A stretch of DNA of 64,000 nucleotides, taken from contig CAIZWN010000076.1 of assembly GCA_903936705.1 (NCBI GenBank), forward strand, positions 99,847 to 163,846. The letters are read 5' to 3'. This document shows positions 52,327 through 61,865 of the stretch, piece after piece. The stretch is from an uncultured Myxococcales bacterium (lineage in GTDB: Bacteria > Myxococcota_A > UBA9042 > DTJE01). The translations under genes and the position numbers were made by a program. The notes below the pieces were generated by a model, which ran no database searches, had not been told where the DNA came from, and was given only the letters and a program-made list of their open reading frames with translations. Position 1 is the stretch's first letter. Each line of letters starts with the position of its first letter.

Positions 52327-53214
52327 ATGACCCGAATCACGTCCCTTGGGACGTTCATGTTTGTCACCACGCTGGCGACTGCGGCGTTCGCCCAGGTGGT
52401 GCCCATGGTATCGCGGCCCATAATCGTGTCCGAAGGCGTCGGCCAGTTGTCCGTTGATGTCGGGGTGGGGCTGAACAAGGGCAACCCGGGTGGTCTTGTA
52501 GGGCTGACCTCGGGTTTGCCAGGGGATCGATCGCCCGGTCTTTCGGTCGTCTATGGTCTGTATCGCGGGATCGAGGGCGGAATTTCCGTTCCGTACGCGC
52601 ACGTCGACTACTTCAAGGACCTGGTCGAGTCCTACGACCTGGCGATGCAGGGCTGGCCGTTGCGCCGGGACACGCGGACCAAGCATCACTTCGGTCCGGT
52701 GGCGATCTGGGGCGGTTTTCGGCTTGCCAACTGGATCGCCTTCGAGCTGGCGATGCTGATTCCTGTCGAGCAGCTGAGGGCCAGTCGCATAGCCATCCGT
52801 GGAAGCCTTCCCGTCCGGTTCGAGGTGATTCCTGGTCGATTGGCGCTGAGGCTTCGGCCCGACTTCCTACTGGGCTTCGGCCGATCAGACGAGAACCAGG
52901 GGGCCTCGGTCCAGATATCGTTCTTCATCGACGCCGGCCTGGTTGTGAACATCACCCGCGACGTGTGGGCTGACGTTGGCATCGGCTACGGCCAGATGAT
53001 CCAGCCTGATCCCAAGGTCGTCCTGCAGGACTGGCCCGGCGACGTGAAGCCCGGCGCCAGGGGCTACCTGCCGATCAGCGCAACCGTCGGATATTCGGTT
53101 ACCCAGAACATCGATCTGTTCCTCGGATTCACCTTCGCCAACTTGACGCCTGGGTCCGGGCAGGGACCGGCGGATGCACGCAGCCTTACTGCCGGCCTCA
53201 ACTACCGGTTCTGA
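52327..53214 (+). CDS. Outer-membrane beta-barrel protein, tandem paralogue 2
   Basis: A 295-residue exported protein (signal ending ATAAFA-Q) that aligns along its length with the preceding gene: GLNKGNPG, GLPGDRSPGL, FELAMLIPVEQL and the final LTAGLNYRF all have counterparts. The pair probably arose by tandem duplication. AAGAGGAA precedes the ATG. The function is unknown; barrel formation is inferred from strand pattern and C-terminal Phe. Confidence 0.72.
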   Translation: MTRITSLGTFMFVTTLATAAFAQVVPMVSRPIIVSEGVGQLSVDVGVGLNKGNPGGLVGLTSGLPGDRSPGLSVVYGLYRGIEGGISVPYAHVDYFKDLVESYDLAMQGWPLRRDTRTKHHFGPVAIWGGFRLANWIAFELAMLIPVEQLRASRIAIRGSLPVRFEVIPGRLALRLRPDFLLGFGRSDENQGASVQISFFIDAGLVVNITRDVWADVGIGYGQMIQPDPKVVLQDWPGDVKPGARGYLPISATVGYSVTQNIDLFLGFTFANLTPGSGQGPADARSLTAGLNYRF

Positions 53215-53251
53215 CGGGCGGTTAAACTGCCCGTCTTGCTGGAGGTGTGCG

Positions 53252-53878
53252 ATGTCCCGCATGGGATTGCTGCCATTTCTGCTGGCGTCCATGGCACTTG
53301 CCGCACCTGCCGAAGCCCGAAACATGAACGGCAAGTTCGGCGTGGGCTACAGCCAGACCCTTGGAGGGGTTTCCGGTCTGCACCTGAAGTACTTCGTCAA
53401 GGACGTGCTGATAGAAGGCACGCTGGGGTTTGACCTCTTCAAGCCCTCCGACATGGATCCGCGCACCTCCGTCAAGGGCGCCGTTGGGGCCTTCTATAAC
53501 TTTGCCCGATTCGAGATAGCCAACCTGGGTGTGGGCGTGCGTCTGGATGTCGGGTGGCGTAACGGCGAGGCCATCACAGCGAGCCTCAGGAAGACCTGTC
53601 TTGCCGATGGAAACGACGCAGCCACGTGCAAAGGCGTCAAGGGCAGCAGCGCCTGGCAGTTCAACCTTGAAATCCCCCTGCTGGCCGAGGTGTTCTTTAC
53701 GGACCATTTCGCCTTGAACGTGCAGGCCGGCGTCGTTTTCACCTTCGTGACCAATCAGAACAAGGCCCTGCCGCAGGAACTGGGGCAGATGTCCACCGAC
53801 ACCCAGGAGAAGGGGTTCGGATTCGGATTCGGCGGGGGCAGCCTCTTTGGCAGCGCGGGATTCACTGTCTATTTCTGA
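53252..53878 (+). CDS. Outer-membrane protein, small barrel
   Basis: A 208-residue exported protein (signal ending AAPAEA-R) with alternating strands and a C-terminal FGSAGFTVYF. Length and pattern suggest an eight- to ten-strand barrel. GGAGGTG precedes the ATG, 37 bp after the previous stop, so it probably belongs to the same transcript as the two paralogues. It contains an unusual disulfide-sized loop (TCLADGNDAATC). No family recognised. Confidence 0.68.
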   Translation: MSRMGLLPFLLASMALAAPAEARNMNGKFGVGYSQTLGGVSGLHLKYFVKDVLIEGTLGFDLFKPSDMDPRTSVKGAVGAFYNFARFEIANLGVGVRLDVGWRNGEAITASLRKTCLADGNDAATCKGVKGSSAWQFNLEIPLLAEVFFTDHFALNVQAGVVFTFVTNQNKALPQELGQMSTDTQEKGFGFGFGGGSLFGSAGFTVYF

Positions 53879-53930
53879 CATTCATGGAACGCGATACGGC
53901 ACAATATCCAGGTGATCGTGGGGGTATGCG

Positions 53931-56123
53931 ATGGTCCGGCTGCGGTGGCTGGCGTCTGCCTTTGTCCTGGCGGCAGCGGGTGGATGCGGTGGTGGTGGTT
54001 CTGCCGGGGATCTGTCTGGTGCAGAAGCCGATGATTCGCCAGATGTCGCGTTGGATGTTGATGTCTTGCAGGTTCCCGACGGTGGCTGGCCGACGTGCAC
54101 GCCAGGCACACGCCTGCAGTGTACCGACGACAACCTTGGCGAGGTGCTTTGCAACCTCGCCGGCACTGGGTGGGAAGAACATCCGTGCGGCGATCAGGCC
54201 GTTTGTCTGGACCCGCAGAAGGGCTGTTCTTCATGCGTTCCTGGTCGAGTGTCGTGCCTGAATGACACCACAGTCATTCGCTGCGACCCGTCAGGCACCC
54301 AGTGGGACGTGGCGATAGACTGCGATCCAGCACGTACGGGCGAGGTCTGCCGCAGCGGCTTGTGCGTTGGTCTTTGTGCCCTGTCCGACAAGCTGCATTC
54401 CTACATCGGTTGCGAATACTGGGGTGCGGATCTGGACAACGCCCTGGTTGATTCCGGTGACGGGAAATACCTTGATGCTGCCGGGGCTCAATTCGCCATC
54501 GTCGTTTCGAACACCAGCCCTGCATATCCCGCGGTAGTCGAGATTTTCACGCACCTGGGAAAAGTCACGCACGACTCGAACTGCAATCCGCTCCCCGCTG
54601 AACCAGTGCCGCCGATGACCTTGCGGGCGTTCGAACTGCCACGATATCACCTGGTTGACCCGACGAAGTGCGAGGTCTGCAAGGAAGGTCCGGGCCAGAC
54701 GTATCCCGGGAAGGACTGTATGGAAAAGGGCGATACCGTTCTGATGGACGTTGATGGAACCTCCCTGAAGCCCCAGGCCTACCGGGTCAAGTCCTCGATT
54801 CCCATCACCGCCTACCAGTTCAACCCGTTCTCGAATGTCGGTGTCTATTCGAACGACGCGTCCCTGCTGCTGCCGTCGAACGCGCTGGGCAAGAACTACG
54901 TGATAATGACCCGCGAGCAGACGTTCCAGGACCTGAAGGGCTTTTTGTCCGTGGTCGGGGTTGACCCTGGCGAAACGCAGGTCTACATCAAGGTAACCGC
55001 GCCAACACTGGCCGGCTCGATGTCCGACGGCGGCATCATTTCTGCAATGAAACCGGGCGACGAGCACACCTTCGTTCTTCACCAGTTCGACATTCTGAAT
55101 ATCGAAACCAACGCTTACGGGGCCGATCTGACCGGTTCAATTGTGTACGCAAGCCACCCCGTCGGCGTCTTTGGAGGCAGCGAGGCTGCGAACGCACCGA
55201 ACACCAACCACTGCTGTCCGAACGGAACCTGCACCGCCAACAACCAGTGGATGGAGTGCGCAGGCCGTAGTGACTGTCTTTGCGAGTGGCCGAAACACAA
55301 TCTGACACCCTCAAGGGACGTGAAGTGCAGCACGAACTACGACTGTTATGCCGCCGGGTACAACACCTGCTGCGCCGACCACCTCGAAAAGATGCTGTAT
55401 CCGGTGAAGACATGGGGGCTGAAGTACATCATTACGAGATCGTATCCCCGAGGTGGCGAGAAGGACGTTGTCCGGGTCATGGCAGCCGAGGACCAGACAA
55501 AAGTCACCATGTACCCGCAACAAGGGACGCTGCCGCCTGTCTTGAACCAGTCGGAGTACCTCGAGTTCGAATCGGACGAGAATTTTGTGGTCCTTTCCAA
55601 GAAACCGGTTCTGGTCGGGCAGTTTCTGGCCGCGCAGGACGCCCCCGATCCGAACAAGGGTCCGTACGACGCCGGGACCGGGGACCCTACGTTCCTGCTT
55701 GCCGTTCCTGCCGAGCAGTTCCGCCAGGACTACGTGTTCCTGACGCCCGACAAGTACCGGTTTGACGCCGTGAACCTGATCGTTCCAACCGGTGAAAAGG
55801 TGTTTCTGGACGGCAAGGAACTGAAGGTCGAAGACCTGCAATTCCGTCCTGCCAAGGACATTATTGCGGACATGATTGAACAGGGATTCGACCACCCATC
55901 GCAACTTGGAGTCTCTTTTGGAGACTACCGGATGATTGGTGACGGCGAGTGGTCGGTTTGGCGGGTGGTAGTGCCAGACGGGGTACATGTTGCCACGTCG
56001 GGGAAGCCGTTCGGAGTGACCGTCTATGGATACGACCGCTACGTGTCATACGGGTATCCGGCAGGACTGAACCTCGAGGATCTGAATCTGGTGACCGAGA
56101 CTACGCCTCCCACGACAAAATGA
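53931..56123 (+). CDS. IgGFc-binding-domain-like lipoprotein
   Basis: A 730-residue lipoprotein (lipobox AAGGC, then a Gly run and an Asp/Val linker). Residues about 55-150 are Cys modules; the rest is a large beta domain of the bacterial IgGFc-binding type found in myxobacteria (ITAYQFNPFSNVGVYSNDAS, LLLPSNALGKNYVIMT, VGVFGGSEAANAP, VGQFLAAQDAPDP). Despite the name, no antibody binding is implied; the family is mucin- or glycan-related surface protein in eukaryotes. It is convergent with the Cys-repeat lipoprotein, with 22 bp between stops. Confidence 0.8.
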   Translation: MVRLRWLASAFVLAAAGGCGGGGSAGDLSGAEADDSPDVALDVDVLQVPDGGWPTCTPGTRLQCTDDNLGEVLCNLAGTGWEEHPCGDQAVCLDPQKGCSSCVPGRVSCLNDTTVIRCDPSGTQWDVAIDCDPARTGEVCRSGLCVGLCALSDKLHSYIGCEYWGADLDNALVDSGDGKYLDAAGAQFAIVVSNTSPAYPAVVEIFTHLGKVTHDSNCNPLPAEPVPPMTLRAFELPRYHLVDPTKCEVCKEGPGQTYPGKDCMEKGDTVLMDVDGTSLKPQAYRVKSSIPITAYQFNPFSNVGVYSNDASLLLPSNALGKNYVIMTREQTFQDLKGFLSVVGVDPGETQVYIKVTAPTLAGSMSDGGIISAMKPGDEHTFVLHQFDILNIETNAYGADLTGSIVYASHPVGVFGGSEAANAPNTNHCCPNGTCTANNQWMECAGRSDCLCEWPKHNLTPSRDVKCSTNYDCYAAGYNTCCADHLEKMLYPVKTWGLKYIITRSYPRGGEKDVVRVMAAEDQTKVTMYPQQGTLPPVLNQSEYLEFESDENFVVLSKKPVLVGQFLAAQDAPDPNKGPYDAGTGDPTFLLAVPAEQFRQDYVFLTPDKYRFDAVNLIVPTGEKVFLDGKELKVEDLQFRPAKDIIADMIEQGFDHPSQLGVSFGDYRMIGDGEWSVWRVVVPDGVHVATSGKPFGVTVYGYDRYVSYGYPAGLNLEDLNLVTETTPPTTK

Positions 56124-56145
56124 CCGTTCGCGCTGTGGCGGGTTC

Positions 56146-58629
56146 CTACATGGGGACGACCTGGCCATCCATTCTGCAGGAGAAGAATTCCTTCTGGCAC
56201 ATCACATTCATGGTCTGGTAGGCACAATCAACGTCCGGGGGCATTCCGCAGTACTGCATCACGCATTGCGCCAGGGTTGTGAACACCTGCTGGGACGCAG
56301 GGTTGCCCAGACTCATGCACTTCTGAACGCAGGCGATATCCAGGCTTGGGCACGCTAGACTACAGTCCAGGATCTGCGGGCAGTAAATCCCGGTAGGGAC
56401 TGGCAGGCAGCGGCCGGCGGTGTCCGAACACGTCGTCCCGTCGGGACAGATACCGCAGAACCCTCCACACCCGTTGTCGCCGCACTCACGGTATTCGCCT
56501 GTGGCCGTGTAGCAGGTCGGGATGCAAGCCTGGCAGCCACCGCAACGTCGGCATTCCTCGACGCAGACATCGTCCCAGGCCGTCTTGCAGCAGAATGGGT
56601 CCTGGCCGCAGACGCACGCCTCGCATCCGCATCCTCCGCATCCCCCGAAGTTGGTCGTGGTACAGCCGTCCTGCTGCCCATTAGGCAGGCATTTGCCCAC
56701 GTTCTCGTCGCAGACCAGTCCCCTGGGACAGGTGCCGCACTGGCCCCCGCAACCGTCAAAGCCGCATTCCCGTGCAAAGCACGAGGGCTGGCATCTTGGA
56801 ATGCACGACTTTCCGTCGCACGAATAGCCGGGAGGGCAGTTTCCGCAAGACCCTCCGCATCCGTCCTCTCCGCACCTGCGCGATGTCCCGTCAAAACCGA
56901 AACACTGAGGAACGCATTGCGGGATGCACCTTCCTGCCGCGCAGTAACTGTCGCTGTCGCAATATCCGCACTGGCCTCCGCATCCATCCTCGCCGCACTC
57001 CATTCGCATGCCGTCGGCGGTGACGCACCTGGGCTGGCAGACCGTGATGCACCGGCCCGACTCGCATGACTGGTCCTGCCGGCACTTCCCGCACAGTCCA
57101 CCACAACCATCGGCGCCGCATTCCTGATTCTGGCACGACGGAAGACACGAGCATGTGCCCTGGTACGAACATACCTCGGTCGGCAGGCAGGTGCCGCAGG
57201 ACCCTCCGCACTGGTTGGGACCGCACTCCCGGTTGCCGCAAACCGCTTGGCACGGGCAAAGGCCGGCAGGACCGCACGTCGCGCCGTCCTGGCAGGCGCC
57301 GCACTGTCCGCCACATCCGTCGTCACCGCACTGGCGGCCAGTGCAGTTGGGGGTGCATGAAAGGCAGGAAGAGTAGGGCTCGCGGCAGGCGCCATAGTAC
57401 GCGCTGCCATAGCAGGCGTCCGTCCCGTTCTGTCCGCATGCCTTCACCAGGCAGTTGGTCAGCACCTGGTACTGCAACTGCGCCTCGGGAGAAGCTTCGA
57501 AATAGCACTTCGATATGCAGGCCTCGTCGGTCGTGCCGCACGCCGTCCAGCATTCGAACATGTCGGCGCACGACTTGAACACCTGGCAGGATCTGCCGTC
57601 GCAGTACTCCATGAAGGTGCAGGCGCCACATGATTTGCCGCAGCCGTCGGGGCCGCAGGCCTTCCCCTGGCAGCGAGGCGTGCACAGGGGTCCGCAAACC
57701 CCCTCTTCACCGCAGAACGCATTTTCATCGCAGGTTCCACACAACCCGCCACATCCATCGGGGCCGCAGTCCCGCCCAATACATGACTGCGCGCATGTCC
57801 CTTCGCAGTGCCCGTTCAGGCAGTATTTTCCTTCGGCGCATGTGCCGCACTGCCCGTCACATCCGTCCTCTCCGCATTCCCTTCCGGCGCAGGACGGCGA
57901 ACACGTTCCCGTTGATTCGCAGCGGCCGTTCTTGCAAATTGTTCCAACCTTGCAGGCCGTCCCAGGGTCCCACCCTGAACCGTCGTTGCGGCAGGTCGCA
58001 ATGTTGTTGCCCTGGCAGGCAACTGCACGTGGTACGCATGCCAGCGGATTGCATGTGTGCGAGGTTTCATCACAAAGGAGGTTGCCGGGACAATCGCCGT
58101 CCTTCAGGCATGACACGCACTCGTTGGTCGTTGCGTTGCAGACCAGGCCATCGGGACAAGTGAACGACTGTCCGCAAGTCATCGGACGATCGACACAGAT
58201 GCGACCGTCGCAGCGCATGGCAGGGTCACAGTCGGGGTCCCGAGTGCATTCCACGCACTTCAGGTCGAAAGGATCGCACACAAGACCATCGGGGCAATGC
58301 GCGGCGCTCTGGCAATCCTGCATTGGCAGGCAGGACCCGGCGCTGCAACGCATGCCTTCGCCGCATTGGAGGTTCGTCCGACAGTTGATGCACGTCCAAG
58401 TTGTCTCGTCGCAAACCAGGCCTGTGGCGCAGTCTGAGGAACGCTGGCAGGGCAACGTCGTGACCTCGTCGGGAACATCAGGCCTGGTCGCATCCGTCCC
58501 CACGATGTCATCCAGGACAGGATCGGTGATGCCCGGAGGACTGGACGAAGGGCAACCGGCAAGGACGGCTAGCGCCCCGCATATGAACGCCTGCAGCAGG
58601 AACCCTCGCGTTGTGCCAGTGGCGCGCAT
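56146..58629 (-). CDS. Lipoprotein with ten CGxDGCGGxCGxC repeats
   Basis: An 827-residue lipoprotein (lipobox LAGC, then Asp/Pro/Val linker). After several CxxxxxCPDGLVC modules, ten units of the form CxPxCxGxxCGxDGCGGxCGxC follow. Near the end comes QDPFCCKTAWDDVCVEEC, a motif seen in myxobacterial surface proteins. Over 100 Cys can be expected, so it must fold in an oxidising environment, most likely the cell surface. ATG 58629 is chosen for the signal peptide and AGGAG upstream. No catalytic motif. A metal- or glycan-binding role is speculation. Confidence 0.82.
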   Translation of the reverse strand: MRATGTTRGFLLQAFICGALAVLAGCPSSSPPGITDPVLDDIVGTDATRPDVPDEVTTLPCQRSSDCATGLVCDETTWTCINCRTNLQCGEGMRCSAGSCLPMQDCQSAAHCPDGLVCDPFDLKCVECTRDPDCDPAMRCDGRICVDRPMTCGQSFTCPDGLVCNATTNECVSCLKDGDCPGNLLCDETSHTCNPLACVPRAVACQGNNIATCRNDGSGWDPGTACKVGTICKNGRCESTGTCSPSCAGRECGEDGCDGQCGTCAEGKYCLNGHCEGTCAQSCIGRDCGPDGCGGLCGTCDENAFCGEEGVCGPLCTPRCQGKACGPDGCGKSCGACTFMEYCDGRSCQVFKSCADMFECWTACGTTDEACISKCYFEASPEAQLQYQVLTNCLVKACGQNGTDACYGSAYYGACREPYSSCLSCTPNCTGRQCGDDGCGGQCGACQDGATCGPAGLCPCQAVCGNRECGPNQCGGSCGTCLPTEVCSYQGTCSCLPSCQNQECGADGCGGLCGKCRQDQSCESGRCITVCQPRCVTADGMRMECGEDGCGGQCGYCDSDSYCAAGRCIPQCVPQCFGFDGTSRRCGEDGCGGSCGNCPPGYSCDGKSCIPRCQPSCFARECGFDGCGGQCGTCPRGLVCDENVGKCLPNGQQDGCTTTNFGGCGGCGCEACVCGQDPFCCKTAWDDVCVEECRRCGGCQACIPTCYTATGEYRECGDNGCGGFCGICPDGTTCSDTAGRCLPVPTGIYCPQILDCSLACPSLDIACVQKCMSLGNPASQQVFTTLAQCVMQYCGMPPDVDCAYQTMNVMCQKEFFSCRMDGQVVPM

Positions 58630-58762
58630 GGATGTCTCCTTCGACAAGAACCAAGAGGGATTAATTCTACAGGTTTGCAGTTGTGAAGTCCCGGGATGCC
58701 TGACCATTTTTTGCACGTCTCGAACGCTTGCGATCAACCGGTGGCGCCTGTAGCCTTGGCGC

Positions 58763-59512
58763 ATGGATTCAGCCCACAATGCCAGCCTGAAGTCCTCGAA
58801 TGCCCTTGAGCAGTGGGCGCTGGCAGTGTCTTTTCGGACACTTGGCGTTGCCGTGGCCTTGGTGCTTCTTCTGATTTCGCCCACGGCAAGTGCCGAGTAC
58901 GGTACGGTCCGCCGGGTCTTTCTGGGATCCGCGTACACCCTGGAACAGGGCAAGCTGGCCGTGGGTGTCTTCAGTCCCCTTCAATACGGCCTTCTTGACG
59001 AACTGATGTTTTCAACGCATCCGGTGCTGGACCTCCTGCTGACCCCGAACCTCTCGCTGAAGGGCAAGGTCTACGACGGGCCCGTGGCCATCAGCTTTAG
59101 TGCCTCATACGTTCAGACCTTTCTGAAGTCCGCTAAATCGACGTTTCCAGGCATGGTTTCGGCGTTCCCCATGATGACGGTTCCGATCGGGGAATCGGCT
59201 TCACTGTCGGCGCAGTGCGGCTATATCCTCGATGTATCCCCGCTGTCCCACGGGGTGATGATCGGCGGGAATGCTACGTTTCTCATCGGGGCCTCCGACA
59301 TGATCCAGGTCAGCGTGCAGGCGCTCTGGTACGCGAAAGGTCGCGGGTTCCAGGTTCCGACGGGAGTGCTTTCGTACGGACACGCCTGGTATCGCATGAG
59401 GGTAACGGTTGGCATTGCGGCCGGCCAGTTCCCCCTTCACGTCGGGTCAGGCGGCGCCAAGGTGGTGAATCTGCCTGTCTACCCGGTGCTCGACCTGTGG
59501 TGGCAATTGTGA
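58763..59512 (+). CDS. Hypothetical outer-membrane protein
   Basis: A 249-residue exported protein. A hydrophobic segment (LGVAVALVLLLISPTASA) acts as signal peptide after an unusually long N-region, so the true start may lie downstream of the ATG used; no ribosome site is clear. The mature part has barrel-like strands and ends VYPVLDLWWQL. No family recognised. It diverges from the Cys-repeat lipoprotein gene, 133 bp away. Confidence 0.6.
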   Translation: MDSAHNASLKSSNALEQWALAVSFRTLGVAVALVLLLISPTASAEYGTVRRVFLGSAYTLEQGKLAVGVFSPLQYGLLDELMFSTHPVLDLLLTPNLSLKGKVYDGPVAISFSASYVQTFLKSAKSTFPGMVSAFPMMTVPIGESASLSAQCGYILDVSPLSHGVMIGGNATFLIGASDMIQVSVQALWYAKGRGFQVPTGVLSYGHAWYRMRVTVGIAAGQFPLHVGSGGAKVVNLPVYPVLDLWWQL

Positions 59513-59526
59513 AGGGACCCGACTTG

Positions 59527-60636
59527 TCAGGGCCGTTGCTCGATGGAAGGCTGGGCCGCTGCCTCCGATGGTGAACGTGAACGTAGGGCGCTGTCCGGGT
59601 CCGGGGGTGGCACTTCCGGCATACCAGCCTGCCTGCGAGCGTCGTTTGCCATTGAACGGACCTTGTCCATTTCGGGGGTTGATCTGGAAGTCGTTGGGGC
59701 GGACATGCCGGCTTCAACGCGAGGCGACTCCCGGTATGGGTTTCCCGGGTCGGGCATCGGCGGTGCCTTGAACCTGATCTTGCCGGCCACCTGTTTGTAG
59801 ATTGATTCGGCTTCCGCAGTGCCAACCTCTTCGACAAGCGCCCTGATCTCGGCAAGCCTGGCGTTCTGCGCTGCTGGAACTGTCGCGTAGTTGTTGACCC
59901 CGTACTGCAATTCCTCGATTCGCCCAAGGATTGTTTCCAGTTTCTGAGCGCGTTGTGCCGGTGACAATTCCTTCCGATCTTGTGTGGCGGCCTGCGCAAC
60001 GGGCTCGTCAGACACCTTCTTTTGCAAACTTTCCGGGGCTGGACGTTGAACCGCGTCATCCTTTCGCTGATCAATGTCGGCGGGGGTGCCAGCGGCAGGG
60101 TTGCCGGTTCCACGCCCCACCGGCTCGCGGCGCTCGTCGTCATTCGACGCTTCCGGCGTTGCGTCCCTGGTGGCGGCCAGCCTGCCGGCCTCGTCAATGT
60201 CTGGTTGAACGGCAGCTCGACAGGCAGTCAGGCCGGTTTCAACGGGAACACGCATCGCCTTCAGCGCGATAGGCAGGCAATCGGAGGATTCGATGTGCAG
60301 GGCGTTGCAGCGCGCAAAGACGTACGCGCGACAATTGGCATTGATCGTTGTCCCAGGCTGTGTGGCCGAAGGTGGTTGTGCCCCTGCTTGGGCGGGTGAG
60401 GACGCATTTCCGGCGCCGGGAAGCGGCTGCGGTTGCTCTCCGGGTATCGGCTTCATGTCGCGGCCCAGGACGCCGCGGTCTACCGGCTGGCGCACCAGAT
60501 CAAGCCACAGCGGCAGTGACAGCGCCAGGGCCATGAAGACGACGGCAAGGACCAGCGACGCCTTGTAGTAGGGACCCTTTGTGCGTGCCTTGCTGTTGGG
60601 TCGTGGTCCCAGCTTTGTATTGTCGGTGTCGGCCAA
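59527..60636 (-). CDS. Pro/Ala-rich single-span membrane protein
   Basis: A 369-residue protein with a basic N-terminus, one membrane helix (about 26-47, ASLVLAVVFMALALSLPLWL), then a Pro/Ala-rich chain and a helical region (AQKLETILGRIEELQYGV). It is probably periplasmic apart from the anchor. TTG at 60636 is the likely start because AGGAGG lies 5 nt upstream; an ATG at 60654 would put that site inside the gene. No domain recognised. Three Cys lie near 100-140 (ANCRAYVFARC). It is divergent from the glycosyltransferase. Confidence 0.6.
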   Translation of the reverse strand: MADTDNTKLGPRPNSKARTKGPYYKASLVLAVVFMALALSLPLWLDLVRQPVDRGVLGRDMKPIPGEQPQPLPGAGNASSPAQAGAQPPSATQPGTTINANCRAYVFARCNALHIESSDCLPIALKAMRVPVETGLTACRAAVQPDIDEAGRLAATRDATPEASNDDERREPVGRGTGNPAAGTPADIDQRKDDAVQRPAPESLQKKVSDEPVAQAATQDRKELSPAQRAQKLETILGRIEELQYGVNNYATVPAAQNARLAEIRALVEEVGTAEAESIYKQVAGKIRFKAPPMPDPGNPYRESPRVEAGMSAPTTSRSTPEMDKVRSMANDARRQAGMPEVPPPDPDSALRSRSPSEAAAQPSIEQRP

Positions 60637-60682
60637 GCTGACCTCCTGACGCATGGAATGTCCATATGATATCATGCGCCCC

Positions 60683-61855
60683 ATGGAAGCGGCTTCTCCC
60701 GAAATTTCCATCGTACTGCCGGTCTTCAATGAGGCGGGGAGTCTCCATCCCCTGGTGGCCGAGATCAGGGCCACGATGGACCAACTGAATCGATCCTACG
60801 AGGTAGTTTGTTGCGACGACGGCAGTACTGATGGATCGCAGGACATCCTGCGCGAACTGGCGTCCAGGGACCCCAGGATCAAGGTCGTGGCATTCGCGCG
60901 GAATTTCGGCCAGACCGCCGCTCTTGACGCAGGATTCAGGGCGGCCAGCGGACGGATCATAGTTCCAATGGATTCCGATCTGCAGAATGATCCGGCCGAT
61001 ATACCTCGCCTGCTTGCGCGCCTGGATGCGGACACCGACGCCGTTTCGGGCTGGCGCGTCAATCGGCAGGATGCCTTTTTCACCAAGACCCTCCCATCGC
61101 GGGTGGCGAACGTGCTGGTCTCGCTGGTCACCGGAGTCGAACTGCACGACTACGGCTGCACCCTCAAGGCGTACCGTTCCGAGGTTCTTAGGGATTTTCG
61201 CCTGTATGGCGAGATGCACAGGCTGATTCCAGCCTACGTGAAGTGGGCCGGTGGGCGCGTTGTCGAGATACCGGTGAACCATCGGCCACGTCGGTTTGGC
61301 CGATCAAAGTACACCCTGGCCAAGACCATCAGGCTATTGCTGGATCTGATGACGGTGCGATTCCTGTTGTCGTATTCGACGAAACCGCTGTACTTCATCG
61401 GCAAGTACGGGCTGTTGGCCATCGGACTTGGCTCGCTGTCTTTTGTATGGACCTTGTTCAAGAAGTTATGGTGGGGCGAGCCCCTCTACACCGACCCGTT
61501 TTTTGCGATATCAATTTTTCTTGGGCTTGCCGGCGTACAGTTCCTGCTGGTTGGCCTGCTGGCCGAACTCTCGATGCGAACCTACTTCGAGAGCCAGGAC
61601 AAGCCGCCGTACCTGGTCCGCTGGTCCTTGAACCTTGGCTCGAACGCCCCCCCGCCGTTGCGTGACAGGGCGTCCCGCCGGCCTCCCCAGATGATTCAGC
61701 ACGATCCGTTGCCCGTGGTTGCCAGTGCAGCGCCGCCTGATCCTGCCGCGGGACCCGAGGAACCACGCCATCCTGTTGGCGGCTTCTCGTTGCCGTCCGC
61801 GCCGGCTCATCTTCCAGATCTGGCAGACGAACCCGATTCGCCTCGGGAAGAGTGA
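60683..61855 (+). CDS. Polyprenyl-phosphate glycosyltransferase, GT2 (GtrB/DPM1-like)
   Basis: A 390-residue membrane-linked glycosyltransferase that probably loads a sugar onto undecaprenyl phosphate. ISIVLPVFNEAGSL, CCDDGSTDGS and MDSDLQND are the GT2 substrate and metal motifs; QTAALDAG, and RRFGRSKYT before two C-terminal membrane helices, match the GtrB/ArnC group. A 60-residue Pro-rich tail follows. No ribosome site precedes any candidate start (ATG at 60653, 60674, 60683); 60683 is chosen because it gives the family N-terminus. The asparagine synthase gene starts 10 bp after the stop. Confidence 0.87.
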   Translation: MEAASPEISIVLPVFNEAGSLHPLVAEIRATMDQLNRSYEVVCCDDGSTDGSQDILRELASRDPRIKVVAFARNFGQTAALDAGFRAASGRIIVPMDSDLQNDPADIPRLLARLDADTDAVSGWRVNRQDAFFTKTLPSRVANVLVSLVTGVELHDYGCTLKAYRSEVLRDFRLYGEMHRLIPAYVKWAGGRVVEIPVNHRPRRFGRSKYTLAKTIRLLLDLMTVRFLLSYSTKPLYFIGKYGLLAIGLGSLSFVWTLFKKLWWGEPLYTDPFFAISIFLGLAGVQFLLVGLLAELSMRTYFESQDKPPYLVRWSLNLGSNAPPPLRDRASRRPPQMIQHDPLPVVASAAPPDPAAGPEEPRHPVGGFSLPSAPAHLPDLADEPDSPREE

Positions 61856-61865
61856 GCGATCACGA

